A DNA stretch of 23,141 bases, from positions 1 to 23,141 of IMG/VR virus record IMGVR_UViG_3300045922_000782; one strand, given 5' to 3'. Below, piece by piece: positions 16,410 through 21,992 of the stretch. The notes below the pieces were generated by a model. The model ran no database searches. It was not told the origin of the DNA and was given only the letters and a program-made list of their open reading frames with translations. Both the position numbers and the translations under genes were made by a program. The stretch comes from a virus. Every line of letters begins with the position of its first letter. Positions within the stretch are counted from its first letter, which is position 1.

Positions 16410-16627
16410 AGTGAAGTGTTTAAAAACTAAAGGCTTTTAAACTTCTTGGTTCGTAGATTCTTTTATTAAAGATATCTCCCCAAGCTCTACCCCACCTCCC
16501 GTGGGTGAATAATTATATGTAAATAGTATATTTTTTAAATTATTTATATTTTTTTTAAAAAAAAAGAAATTTAATTCTCAAATTCATCCTAAAAGCTAAA
16601 GACTTTTAGGTTTTCTTTGAGATCTTT
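16410..16627 (-). mobile_element. Element E: TnpB-less IS605-type element, second family
   Basis: 218 bp on the minus strand, filling the gap between tRNA-Pro and tRNA-Asp. The left-end hairpin is at 16588-16610 and TTTAT (minus strand, 16632-16628) adjoins the left end. The right end carries a hairpin and the CACTTCACT terminus. It is a close relative of the element at 21277-21496, with which it shares the hairpin CCCAC-GGGAG-GTGGG and the following GTAGAGCTTGGGGAGATATC almost unchanged. A short frame ending in E-S-T-N-Q-E-V looks like the last codons of a lost tnpB (the family often ends S-M-x-Q-E-A). Confidence 0.75.
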
Positions 16628-16635
16628 ATAAATTA

Positions 16636-16710
16636 CAGCTGCGGCGCATAACGGTTGGTGCACTCGACTGTCTCTCGAGAGTTAGAGGGTTCGACTCCCT
16701 TCGTAGCTGC
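16636..16710 (+). tRNA. tRNA-Asp(GTC)
   Basis: Acceptor CAGCTGC/GTAGCTG, anticodon arm CTCGA-CTGTCTC-TCGAG, T arm GAGGG-TTCGACT-CCCTT. Base 37 is T, which is unusual. It begins 3 bases after the TAM-like flank of element E. Confidence 0.8.
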
Positions 16711-16725
16711 TAAAAAAAATATATA

Positions 16726-16905
16726 ATGAACATTGAAGAAATAAAATGGGGTGATTTAACTATAATTATTAATAATTGTAATAATAATTATGTTGCTGAA
16801 ATTAAACAACATGTTAATATTAGAGTAAAAGCTACGGAAAGAGAACAAGCTTTAAAACAAATTAAAGAGTTGTTTCTTTATATGCTAAGTAACAGGTTAA
16901 TATAA
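16726..16905 (+). CDS. Hypothetical small protein, 59 aa
   Basis: ATG at 16726, TAA at 16903-16905, ending 2 bases before tRNA-Ala. Reads MNIEEIKWGDLTIIINNCNN, then a beta strand (YVAEIKQHVNIRVKATEREQA) and a C-terminal helix (LKQIKELFLYML). A compact beta-beta-alpha pattern and ordinary codon use make it plausible. No family recognised; small ORFs between phage tRNA genes are common. Confidence 0.5.
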   Translation: MNIEEIKWGDLTIIINNCNNNYVAEIKQHVNIRVKATEREQALKQIKELFLYMLSNRLI

Positions 16906-16907
16906 TT

Positions 16908-16982
16908 GGGCTACATCTCGAAGGCAGAGCACTTGTTTTGCACACAAGTGAAAATAGTTAGGTTCGATTCCTACGTAGTCCA
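16908..16982 (+). tRNA. tRNA-Ala(TGC)
   Basis: Acceptor GGGCTAC/GTAGTCC, short D arm CTC/GAG, anticodon arm CTTGT-TTTGCAC-ACAAG, T arm TAGG-TTCGATT-CCTA, discriminator A. No encoded CCA. Confidence 0.85.
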
Positions 16983-16992
16983 CAGTAACTAT

Positions 16993-17066
16993 GTCCCGTT
17001 AGAATAGTGGTCGAATTCGCTCGCCTTTCACGCGAGAGATCATGGGTTCAAATCCCATACGGGATA
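16993..17066 (+). tRNA. tRNA-Glu(TTC)
   Basis: Acceptor GTCCCGT/ACGGGAT, anticodon arm CTCGC-CTTTCAC-GCGAG, T arm ATGGG-TTCAAAT-CCCAT, discriminator A. Confidence 0.9.
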
Positions 17067-17073
17067 CTAATCA

Positions 17074-17150
17074 TTCTCATATAGCTCAGTTGGTTTAGAG
17101 CACTTGTCTGATATACAAGAGGTCGCAAGTTCGAATCTTGCTATGAGAAC
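17074..17150 (+). tRNA. tRNA-Ile(GAT)
   Basis: Acceptor TTCTCAT/ATGAGAA, D arm GCTC/GAGC, anticodon arm CTTGT-CTGATAT-ACAAG, T arm CAAG-TTCGAAT-CTTG. Confidence 0.9.
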
Positions 17151-17183
17151 ATTTTAATAATTAATATTAATTGTTTTATTATT

Positions 17184-17309
17184 ATGAAAGCAGTAGAAAA
17201 AGAAATAGAAGTCATTAAGTTTGAATATTATTTAGAAAAAGAAGAAAAACTTAAAAGACGTAGATTACGTAAATGTTTGATGATTAGAAAAATTTTTAAA
17301 TTAAATTAA
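17184..17309 (+). CDS. Hypothetical basic small protein, 41 aa
   Basis: ATG at 17184, TAA at 17307-17309, ending directly before tRNA-Val. An acidic helix (KAVEKEIEVIKFEYYLEKEEK) is followed by a strongly basic tail (LKRRRLRKCLMIRKIFKL), which could bind RNA or a membrane. No homologue recognised. Coding status rests on codon use and fit into the gap. Confidence 0.4.
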   Translation: MKAVEKEIEVIKFEYYLEKEEKLKRRRLRKCLMIRKIFKLN

Positions 17310-17382
17310 TTCCTTGTGGTGTAGTGGTTAAGCACGATATTCTTACAAAATATAGACCTGAGTTCGATTCTCAGCAAGGAAA
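17310..17382 (+). tRNA. tRNA-Val(TAC)
   Basis: Acceptor TTCCTTG/CAAGGAA, anticodon arm ATATT-CTTACAA-AATAT, T arm TGAG-TTCGATT-CTCA, discriminator A. Confidence 0.88.
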
Positions 17383-17398
17383 CTTAAATTAAAAACTA

Positions 17399-17584
17399 AT
17401 GAATACACAAATGTTAATTGGGTTAGATAGTACTACTGCTAAACAAATTTGCTTAAACAGTGGGTTTAAAATAATTTTACTACTTCCACAAGAAGAAGTA
17501 AAAGAAACAACTTATAACTATAACCCTAAAAAAATTACATTGTTTAAAAAAAATAACATTATAACTAACGTAATAGTAGGATGA
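17399..17584 (+). CDS. Small protein resembling peptidase inhibitor I78
   Basis: 61 residues with the spacing of I78 family inhibitors: an N-terminal LIGLDSTTAKQICLNSGFKI segment (Gly, Ala, then a Gly before a strand), a variable middle, then T-x-x-Y-NPKKITLF and NxIITNVIVG, equivalent to the family's DYRPxRINLxxD..xIxxVxxG. Those proteins adopt the potato-inhibitor-I fold and inhibit serine proteases. A phage could use one against a host or superinfection-linked protease, but that is inference. The stop overlaps the next ATG by four bases. Confidence 0.5.
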   Translation: MNTQMLIGLDSTTAKQICLNSGFKIILLLPQEEVKETTYNYNPKKITLFKKNNIITNVIVG

Positions 17585-18276
17585 AACATACTTTTGTTTG
17601 CATTAGTGATACACATTCAAAACATAAAGAAATTCCGCAGAAACAATTAAAATCTGCAGATTTTATTATACATGCAGGTGATATTAGTAATCGTGGATTT
17701 GAATATGAAATAAGAGATTTTCTAAATTGGTATTCTGGATTAAACCAATATACTTATAAAATTTTAATTGCAGGAAATCATGATTTCTTTTTTCAAGATT
17801 ATAAAGAACCAACAAGAGAGTTGTTAAAAGAGTATCCTAATATAATTTATTTAGAAAATGAAAGTATAGAGATTGAAAATATTAAGTTTTGGGGAAGTCC
17901 AATTCAACCTACTTTTTTTAACTGGGCTTTTAATGTAGATAGAGGAGAAAAGATAAGGCAATATTGGGATATGATTCCTCATAACACGGATATTGTAATT
18001 ACACATGGACCAGTTTATAAACAATTAGATTTAGTAATTAATGAATATAGTTCTAATAATGGAGAGCATGTAGGGTGTGAAGAGTTGGGTAAAAGATTAC
18101 AAATTATTAAACCGATAATACATATAAGTGGTCATATACATTGCGGAAGAGGGGTTTCGCAAACTGATAATACAGCGTTTATTAATGCTTGTATTTTAGA
18201 CGAGGATTATAAAGTAGTTAATTGGCCGATTTATTTTGAATTAGAAAATAAAAAAATAATTAATATTGAATATTAA
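17581..18276 (+). CDS. Calcineurin-like metallophosphoesterase
   Basis: 231 residues carrying all five metal-site motifs of the metallophosphoesterase fold: DTH (D10, H12), AGD (D34), GNHD (N66, H67), THGP (H142) and GHIH (H185, H187). Overall pattern is that of the UPF0046/MPPED-type branch of the family, with the ISDTHSKH start and the SGHIHCGRG end. It hydrolyses phosphodi- or phosphomonoesters; the substrate cannot be told. It sits among tRNA genes and is coupled to the I78-like ORF, so an RNA-end role is conceivable but unproven. Confidence 0.85.
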   Translation: MKHTFVCISDTHSKHKEIPQKQLKSADFIIHAGDISNRGFEYEIRDFLNWYSGLNQYTYKILIAGNHDFFFQDYKEPTRELLKEYPNIIYLENESIEIENIKFWGSPIQPTFFNWAFNVDRGEKIRQYWDMIPHNTDIVITHGPVYKQLDLVINEYSSNNGEHVGCEELGKRLQIIKPIIHISGHIHCGRGVSQTDNTAFINACILDEDYKVVNWPIYFELENKKIINIEY

Positions 18277-18279
18277 ATT

Positions 18280-18352
18280 TCTCTCGTAGTTCAGTGGTAA
18301 GAACAGGATACTTATACTATCAAGGTCAAAGGTTCGATTCCTTTCGAGAGAA
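18280..18352 (+). tRNA. tRNA-Ile(TAT)
   Basis: Acceptor TCTCTCG/CGAGAGA, D arm GTTC/GAAC, anticodon loop CTTATAC within GGATA/TATCA (one mismatch at the base), T arm AAAGG-TTCGATT-CCTTT. The anticodon TAT reads AUA directly; most bacteria use a CAT anticodon modified to lysidine. Confidence 0.82.
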
Positions 18353-18358
18353 CAAAAC

Positions 18359-18434
18359 GGGTGTGTGGTCTGAGTCAGGTTTAGGCGTTACGCTGCAAAC
18401 GTAAATTAGATAGGTTCGAATCCTATCACACCCT
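18359..18434 (+). tRNA. tRNA-Cys(GCA)
   Basis: Acceptor GGGTGTG/CACACCC, D arm GTCT/AGGC, anticodon arm TTACG-CTGCAAA-CGTAA, T arm ATAGG-TTCGAAT-CCTAT. Confidence 0.88.
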
Positions 18435-18500
18435 CTAATAAAAAAACACCTTTAAAAACAATTGTTTTACAAAAAAAAATATATTTAATTTTAAATTATA

Positions 18501-18623
18501 ATGTGGATCAATGCATTAATATTTTCAGTTACTATGATATTATTAGTAATTTTTTTAGGAACCCCTAAAAAAGACAATAATTGTAAATGTAACGATTGTA
18601 AGTGTAAAAAAGATGAAAAATAA
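18501..18623 (+). CDS. Small membrane protein with Cys-rich tail, 40 aa
   Basis: ATG at 18501, TAA at 18621-18623. An N-terminal hydrophobic helix (INALIFSVTMILLVIFLG) is followed by a lysine-rich tail with four cysteines spaced CxC-x2-CxC (NCKCNDCKCK). This could bind a metal at the membrane face. Not recognised; the clear membrane segment supports it being real. Confidence 0.5.
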   Translation: MWINALIFSVTMILLVIFLGTPKKDNNCKCNDCKCKKDEK

Positions 18624-18627
18624 AATT

Positions 18628-18729
18628 ATGAATATGATAACCTTATTAACATGGCGCTCGAGTCAACATATGACGTTGATTGAATCGGGGTTATTTTGTA
18701 TTTATATATTATTTGACATTTTAATATGA
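18628..18729 (+). CDS. Possible leader ORF, 33 aa, in second attenuator-like region
   Basis: ATG at 18628, TGA at 18727-18729 (MNMITLLTWRSSQHMTLIES then GLFCIYILFDILI). A second frame inside it, 18651-18683, encodes MALESTYDVD and stops 3 bases before the antiterminator-like arm at 18687. The stretch 18651-18690 is much more GC-rich than its surroundings. Whether either frame is translated cannot be told. Confidence 0.3.
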   Translation: MNMITLLTWRSSQHMTLIESGLFCIYILFDILI

Positions 18730-18790
18730 CATTATAGAGAAATAAAAAGAAATTACAAATAACCCTGATAACTTCAGGGTTATTTTTTTT
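18637..18790 (+). promoter_or_regulatory. Second attenuator-like leader, before tRNA-Trp
   Basis: ATAACC (18637-18642, arm 1) can pair with GGTTAT (18689-18694, arm 2). GGGTTATTT (18688-18696, arm 2) pairs perfectly with AAATAACCC (18757-18765), which is the 5' arm of the terminator (18757-18768 with 18774-18785). A local hairpin TCAAC-ATATGAC-GTTGA lies between arms 1 and 2. The three mutually exclusive pairings repeat the layout of the leader at 15940-16084. Confidence 0.45.
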
Positions 18791-18792
18791 TT
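18757..18792 (+). terminator. Intrinsic terminator / attenuator before tRNA-Trp
   Basis: 12-bp perfect stem AAATAACCCTGA / TCAGGGTTATTT with a 5-base loop and a run of T. It lies inside the tRNA cluster, six bases before tRNA-Trp. Confidence 0.85.
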
Positions 18793-18797
18793 TACAC

Positions 18798-18868
18798 GCA
18801 CCTTTAAGATAATGATAGTCGCTTAAGCTCCAACCTTAAGAGTGAGGGTTTGATTCCTTCAAGGTGTG
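18798..18868 (+). tRNA. tRNA-Trp(CCA)
   Basis: Acceptor GCACCTT/AAGGTGT, anticodon arm TTAAG-CTCCAAC-CTTAA, T arm GAGGG-TTTGATT-CCTTC, discriminator G as expected for Trp. D arm is poor. Confidence 0.8.
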
Positions 18869-18874
18869 CTAAAT

Positions 18875-18966
18875 AGAGAGTTGGGGGAGTTGGCTTAACC
18901 CAATGGTTTGCTAAACCATCATACCTTTTAAAAAAGGTATCATCAGTTCGAATCTGATACTCTCTG
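18875..18966 (+). tRNA. tRNA-Ser(GCT)
   Basis: Acceptor AGAGAGT/ACTCTCT, anticodon arm ATGGT-TTGCTAA-ACCAT, long variable arm ATACCTT/AAGGTAT, T arm TCAG-TTCGAAT-CTGA, discriminator G. Confidence 0.9.
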
Positions 18967-18973
18967 CTAAAAC

Positions 18974-19045
18974 GCTCTTATAGTTTAGTTGGTAAAATAC
19001 TTGTCTTGTAAACAAGAGTCGTCAGATCGTAACTGACTAGGAGCT
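18974..19045 (+). tRNA. tRNA-Thr(TGT)
   Basis: Acceptor GCTCTTA/TAGGAGC, anticodon arm CTTGT-CTTGTAA-ACAAG, T arm GTCAG-ATCGTAA-CTGAC. Confidence 0.87.
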
Positions 19046-19062
19046 CATGTGAAATATAATTT

Positions 19063-19148
19063 GGAAAGTGAACAGAACAATGGAAGTTCGCCTTGTCTTG
19101 AAAACAAGTGGTACTTACGGGTATGGGGTTCGAGTCCTCCGCTTTCCG
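19063..19148 (+). tRNA. tRNA-Ser(TGA)
   Basis: Acceptor GGAAAGT/GCTTTCC, anticodon arm CTTGT-CTTGAAA-ACAAG, long variable arm, T arm GGGG-TTCGAGT-CCTC, discriminator G. Confidence 0.87.
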
Positions 19149-19162
19149 CAATTTTTTTTTAT

Positions 19163-19237
19163 GGGTTAATAAGTGTAATTGGTTATGCACACAAGTCTGT
19201 GAAACTTGTAGATCGAGTTCGAATCTCGAATTAACCC
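19163..19237 (+). tRNA. tRNA-His(GTG)
   Basis: Encoded G-1 opposite C73 (acceptor GGTTAAT/ATTAACC), the identity feature of tRNA-His. Anticodon arm CAAGT-CTGTGAA-ACTTG, T arm CGAG-TTCGAAT-CTCG. Confidence 0.9.
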
Positions 19238-19245
19238 CTATATTT

Positions 19246-19319
19246 GGCCTTATAGTTTAATTGAAAAAACATCTGAATACGAATCAGAAGACGTCTAGGT
19301 TTGAATCCTAGTAAGGCTA
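19246..19319 (+). tRNA. tRNA-Arg(ACG)
   Basis: Acceptor GGCCTTA/TAAGGCT, anticodon arm TCTGA-ATACGAA-TCAGA, T arm CTAGG-TTTGAAT-CCTAG, discriminator A. Confidence 0.88.
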
Positions 19320-19324
19320 CACAT

Positions 19325-19395
19325 CGCGATATAGTATAATGGTAGTACGATACCCTCATAAAGTATAGGTTCTAATTCGATTTTAGATATCGCGA
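19325..19395 (+). tRNA. tRNA-Met(CAT)
   Basis: Acceptor CGCGATA/TATCGCG, anticodon loop CTCATAA, T arm TCTAA-TTCGATT-TTAGA. The paired first position argues against initiator; lysidine-type Ile is unlikely as a separate Ile(TAT) is present. Confidence 0.8.
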
Positions 19396-19434
19396 CAATC
19401 ATTAATTTTTTTCATATATTTAAAAAAGAGTATA

Positions 19435-19935
19435 ATGTATACACCTAAAATGGTTTTATTATTAAATGCTGATTATATGCCTTTAAACATTACTTCTTTT
19501 AAAAAAGCTTATAAACTTATTTATAAAGGAAAAGCGGAGGTTATAGAGGAAGATGATATGATTGTATATACACCTAAGAGTTCTTTTAACAAACCTTCTG
19601 TAATTAGATTAAAAAACTATGTTTATTTTAATTACAGAAAAGTAACATTGTCTAAAATTAATATTTTAAAAAGAGACAATTTTACTTGTGCATATTGTGG
19701 AACCAAAAACGATTTAACAGTAGATCATATATTGCCTAGATCAAGGGGTGGAAGTAATACTTGGGAGAATTTAGTTACATGTTGTGGAAAATGTAATAGT
19801 AAAAAAAACAATAAAACCCCTGAAGAAGCTAAAATGCCCCTTTTATATAAACCCTATAAACCTAATTTCATTGTCTTTATATCTAAGGGAGTAAAAATAA
19901 AAGATGTATGGAAAAAATACATGTTAGTAAACTAG
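19435..19935 (+). CDS. HNH endonuclease
   Basis: 166 residues. An N-terminal domain (about 1-75) is typical of the Bacteroidota HNH_5-style proteins (MVLLLNADYMPLNITSFKKAYKLIYKGKAEVIE). The C-terminal HNH domain has CAYC (C85, C88), TVDHILPRSRGG (D97, H98), N112 and CGKC (C117, C120), the full zinc-finger and catalytic set. Stand-alone HNH enzymes in phages act as homing endonucleases or in packaging or defence. Neighbours are tRNA-Met upstream and a TnpB element 45 bases downstream; it lacks the arginine-rich bridge helix expected in IscB, so it is not an omega-RNA nuclease. Confidence 0.85.
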   Translation: MYTPKMVLLLNADYMPLNITSFKKAYKLIYKGKAEVIEEDDMIVYTPKSSFNKPSVIRLKNYVYFNYRKVTLSKINILKRDNFTCAYCGTKNDLTVDHILPRSRGGSNTWENLVTCCGKCNSKKNNKTPEEAKMPLLYKPYKPNFIVFISKGVKIKDVWKKYMLVN

Positions 19936-20035
19936 TGTAAAAAAAATTAAAATAAAAAAATTGGATTATTAAATATTTATTATTTAAAAAAAAACATACT
20001 ATTTATGTATGTAAGACAAAAAAAAAATATATAAA

Positions 20036-21256
20036 GTGAAAACATACTCTATTAGATTATTTCCAACAGCAGAGCAAGAAAAGACACTATATCGTCTTTC
20101 ATCTATTCGTTGTGAAATATATAATAGTTTACTCCAAATTCAACAAAGAAAATACGCAGAAACCAAAAAAATATTTAATAGGTTTGATTTAATTAACTTG
20201 CTACCAACTCTCAAGAAAGAAGAAGCTAATAAACATTGGAGTGAATTAAATTCAAAAGCAATACAAACTATTGCAACAGAATTGTCACAAAACTATCAAT
20301 CTTTCTTTTCGTTAATTAAAAAAGATAATAAAGCAAAGCCTCCAAGAGAAATTGATAGTACTAAATTTCACAGTATAACCTTTAATCAATCTGGTTGGGC
20401 ATTTCGTGATAATAACATCATAGTATTGAATAGAATATCAATTAAATTTAAAGGCCAGTTTGATAATGTTAAAGATTTACCTATTAAAGAGGTTCGTTTG
20501 AAATTAGTTAATGAAAAATGGCTTTTAGATTTAGTAGTAGATGATAAACAAATCTTTTCCGATAAAAAAGAAATAAGTACAAAGGTTCTTGCATTAGATT
20601 TGGGATTAAAGAGATTAGCGACAGGAGTAGATAATAGTGGTAATCAAGTTATCATTTTAAACAAAAGTAAGAAGATAAATAAATATTTTTGTAAACACAT
20701 TGATAAAATTAAGTCAAAATTATCTAAAAAAGTTAAAAACTCACGCTCATATAAAAGACTTAATAATGTGAAACGAGAATTATACAAAAAGAAGAATGTG
20801 CAAATAAAACAAACTCTCCATACTCAGAGTAAAAAATTAGTGAGTATGAATTACAATACTATTGTAATTGGCGACTTAAGAGTTAAAAAACTAATAAAAA
20901 AAAGAAATAATTCGATTAAAGGTATTCGTAAATCATTTAGCGAATCTAATATTTCGATGTTTCTTTCTATGTTAGCATACAAATCTCAAGCAAAACAACA
21001 AAGTGTGATAAAGATAAATGAAACACATACCACACAATTGAATTGCTTGACAAATAAATTGTTTGCAAACAAAGTTGATTTAACTCAACGTGAAGTTGAA
21101 GTCGCACCAGGTTTAGTCATTGATAGAGATTTAAACTCAGCTTTAAATATATTGAAGCGCTATCAAGACAACCATCTTGCTTCTGTGAACGAGCCATTAG
21201 TAGTTACTACTAATGTATTGCAAAGTTTAATTTGCAGGAAGCCTATAATTCTTTAG
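20036..21256 (+). CDS. tnpB: TnpB RNA-guided nuclease, atypical
   Basis: 406 residues, GTG start. N-terminal wedge/REC region (SIRLFPTAEQEKTLYRLSSIRCEIYNSLL) and the RuvC domain: LALDLGLKRLATG (D188), second motif TIVIGDL at 275-281 where the usual Glu is Gly279, and third motif VIDRDLNSALNI (D363). The zinc-finger segment, usually CxxC...CxxC, is THTTQLNCLTNKLF...REVEVAPGL, with only C337 left. It therefore belongs to a divergent group with a shifted catalytic Glu (E329 in INET is a candidate) or is inactive as a nuclease. TnpB cuts DNA next to a TAM using an omega-RNA made from the 3' end of its own gene and the right end. Its last codons run through the right-end hairpins. Confidence 0.85.
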   Translation: MKTYSIRLFPTAEQEKTLYRLSSIRCEIYNSLLQIQQRKYAETKKIFNRFDLINLLPTLKKEEANKHWSELNSKAIQTIATELSQNYQSFFSLIKKDNKAKPPREIDSTKFHSITFNQSGWAFRDNNIIVLNRISIKFKGQFDNVKDLPIKEVRLKLVNEKWLLDLVVDDKQIFSDKKEISTKVLALDLGLKRLATGVDNSGNQVIILNKSKKINKYFCKHIDKIKSKLSKKVKNSRSYKRLNNVKRELYKKKNVQIKQTLHTQSKKLVSMNYNTIVIGDLRVKKLIKKRNNSIKGIRKSFSESNISMFLSMLAYKSQAKQQSVIKINETHTTQLNCLTNKLFANKVDLTQREVEVAPGLVIDRDLNSALNILKRYQDNHLASVNEPLVVTTNVLQSLICRKPIIL

Positions 21257-21273
21257 ATTATAGGTAGTTCACT
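20815..21273 (+). ncRNA. Candidate omega-RNA scaffold within and after tnpB
   Basis: Hairpins 20819-20825/20842-20848 and 20850-20857/20861-20868, then CATTAGTAG/CTACTAATG, TGCAAA/TTTGCA and the right-end hairpin 21242-21263. The same hairpins are kept in the non-coding elements A and B, which lack the DNA between about 20870 and 21165. Exact ends are not determinable here; the guide would begin at 21274. Confidence 0.6.
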
Positions 21274-21276
21274 TAT

Positions 21277-21496
21277 AATTTTACAAAGAAAACCTAAAAG
21301 TCTTTAGATTTTAGGATGAATTTGGAAATTAAATTTCTTTTTAAAAAAAAAAAAAATATAAATAATTTAAAAAATTATACTATTTACATATAAATATTCA
21401 CCCACGGGAGGTGGGGTAGAGCTTGGGGAGATATCTTCAATGGAAGAATCTATGAACCAAGAAGCCTAAAAATTTTTAAATTATAGGTACTTCACT
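21277..21496 (+). mobile_element. Element D: TnpB-less IS605-type element, second family
   Basis: 220 bp starting 3 bases after the right end of element C, same orientation. TTAT at 21273-21276 adjoins the left end; left-end hairpin CCTAAAA...TTTTAGG at 21293-21315; right end terminates GTACTTCACT. Hairpin CCCAC-GGGAG-GTGGG (21401-21415) and the following 20 bases are nearly identical to element E. A residual frame at 21441-21469 (MEESMNQEA, stop) resembles a TnpB C terminus. Confidence 0.78.
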
Positions 21497-21502
21497 AAAA
21501 AC

Positions 21503-21537
21503 AAAAAACCCTGAAGCACTCACCTCAGGGTTTTTTT
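21503..21537 (+). terminator. Intrinsic terminator after element D
   Basis: 12-bp stem AAAAAACCCTGA / TCAGGGTTTTTT with T run. Its stem core is the same CCCTGA/TCAGGG as at 18757. The segment just after the end of element D runs into its 5' arm. Confidence 0.85.
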
Positions 21538-21564
21538 ATTTTCCTTTTATCTAATTTAGAATTT

Positions 21565-21636
21565 TGCCTTGTAGTGAAATTAGCATCACGATTGATTTTG
21601 GCTCAATAGTTCCACGGGCGGAGCGTGGCAAGGCAA
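21565..21636 (+). tRNA. tRNA-Gln(TTG)-like gene with abnormal T loop
   Basis: Acceptor TGCCTTG/CAAGGCA, D arm GTGA/TCAC, anticodon arm ATTGA-TTTTGGC-TCAAT (TTG), T stem CCACG/CGTGG. All four stems are perfect, but the T loop is GGCGGAG instead of TTCRANN. Confidence 0.65.
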
Positions 21637-21690
21637 CAAAAACAAAAGATACAAATTATGAATAATTTAATTTTTAAAAAAAAAACAAAC

Positions 21691-21774
21691 AGGCTAGTGA
21701 TGAAATTGGTAGTACATGACAGACTTAAAATCTGTTGAGCATTGCTCGTGTAGGTTCGAGTCCTACCTAGCCTA
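21691..21774 (+). tRNA. tRNA-Leu(TAA)
   Basis: Acceptor AGGCTAG/CTAGCCT, anticodon arm ACAGA-CTTAAAA-TCTGT, long variable arm GAGCATTGCTC, T arm TAGG-TTCGAGT-CCTA. Confidence 0.9.
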
Positions 21775-21781
21775 CTATTTT

Positions 21782-21865
21782 AGGGATATGATGAAACTGG
21801 TAGTACATACTAGTCTTAGAAACTAGTGCTAATTAAGCGTGTGGGTTCGAATCCCACTATCCCTA
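21782..21865 (+). tRNA. tRNA-Leu(TAG)
   Basis: Acceptor AGGGATA/TATCCCT, anticodon arm CTAGT-CTTAGAA-ACTAG, long variable arm, T arm TGGG-TTCGAAT-CCCA. Confidence 0.9.
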
Positions 21866-21992
21866 CTTAAAGTTTTTAAAACTTGCTTCATAAGTTTTTA
21901 ATGTTTTGTCTAAAAACATTAAAAAAAAAGAAAATACGAAGAGTTAAAGAAAAAAATACGATTCATAAGGTTACTTTCTCACTATAAATAAT

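Larger units (their letters stand above)
19981..21273 (+). mobile_element. Element C: IS605-type element carrying tnpB only
   Basis: TTTAT at 19976-19980 is followed 13 bases later by a perfect hairpin ACATAC-TATTTAT-GTATGT (19994-20012), a layout like the left ends of elements A and E. The right end is the hairpin at 21238-21273 (CCTATAATT/ATTATAGG inside) ending GTTCACT. No tnpA (Y1 transposase) lies in the window, so mobility would need TnpA in trans. The left boundary is inferred. Confidence 0.65.

Noticed and set aside
18637-18694. Degenerate tRNA gene
   Set aside because: ATAACC/GGTTAT and a 7-base loop look tRNA-like, but there is no T or D arm and the loop would give ATG; the attenuator reading explains the pairings better.
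19049-19234. ORF of 61 codons
   Set aside because: It runs across tRNA-Ser(TGA) and most of tRNA-His; the tRNA structures explain the sequence better.
21397-21470. HEARO-type (IscB-associated) RNA linked to the HNH gene
   Set aside because: The ends are IS605-type with a TnpB-like residual C terminus, and the HNH protein lacks IscB features; a TnpB-type right end fits better.
21870-21930. Terminator after tRNA-Leu(TAG)
   Set aside because: The AT-only hairpins here are followed by A runs rather than T runs on the plus strand, so termination is not supported.
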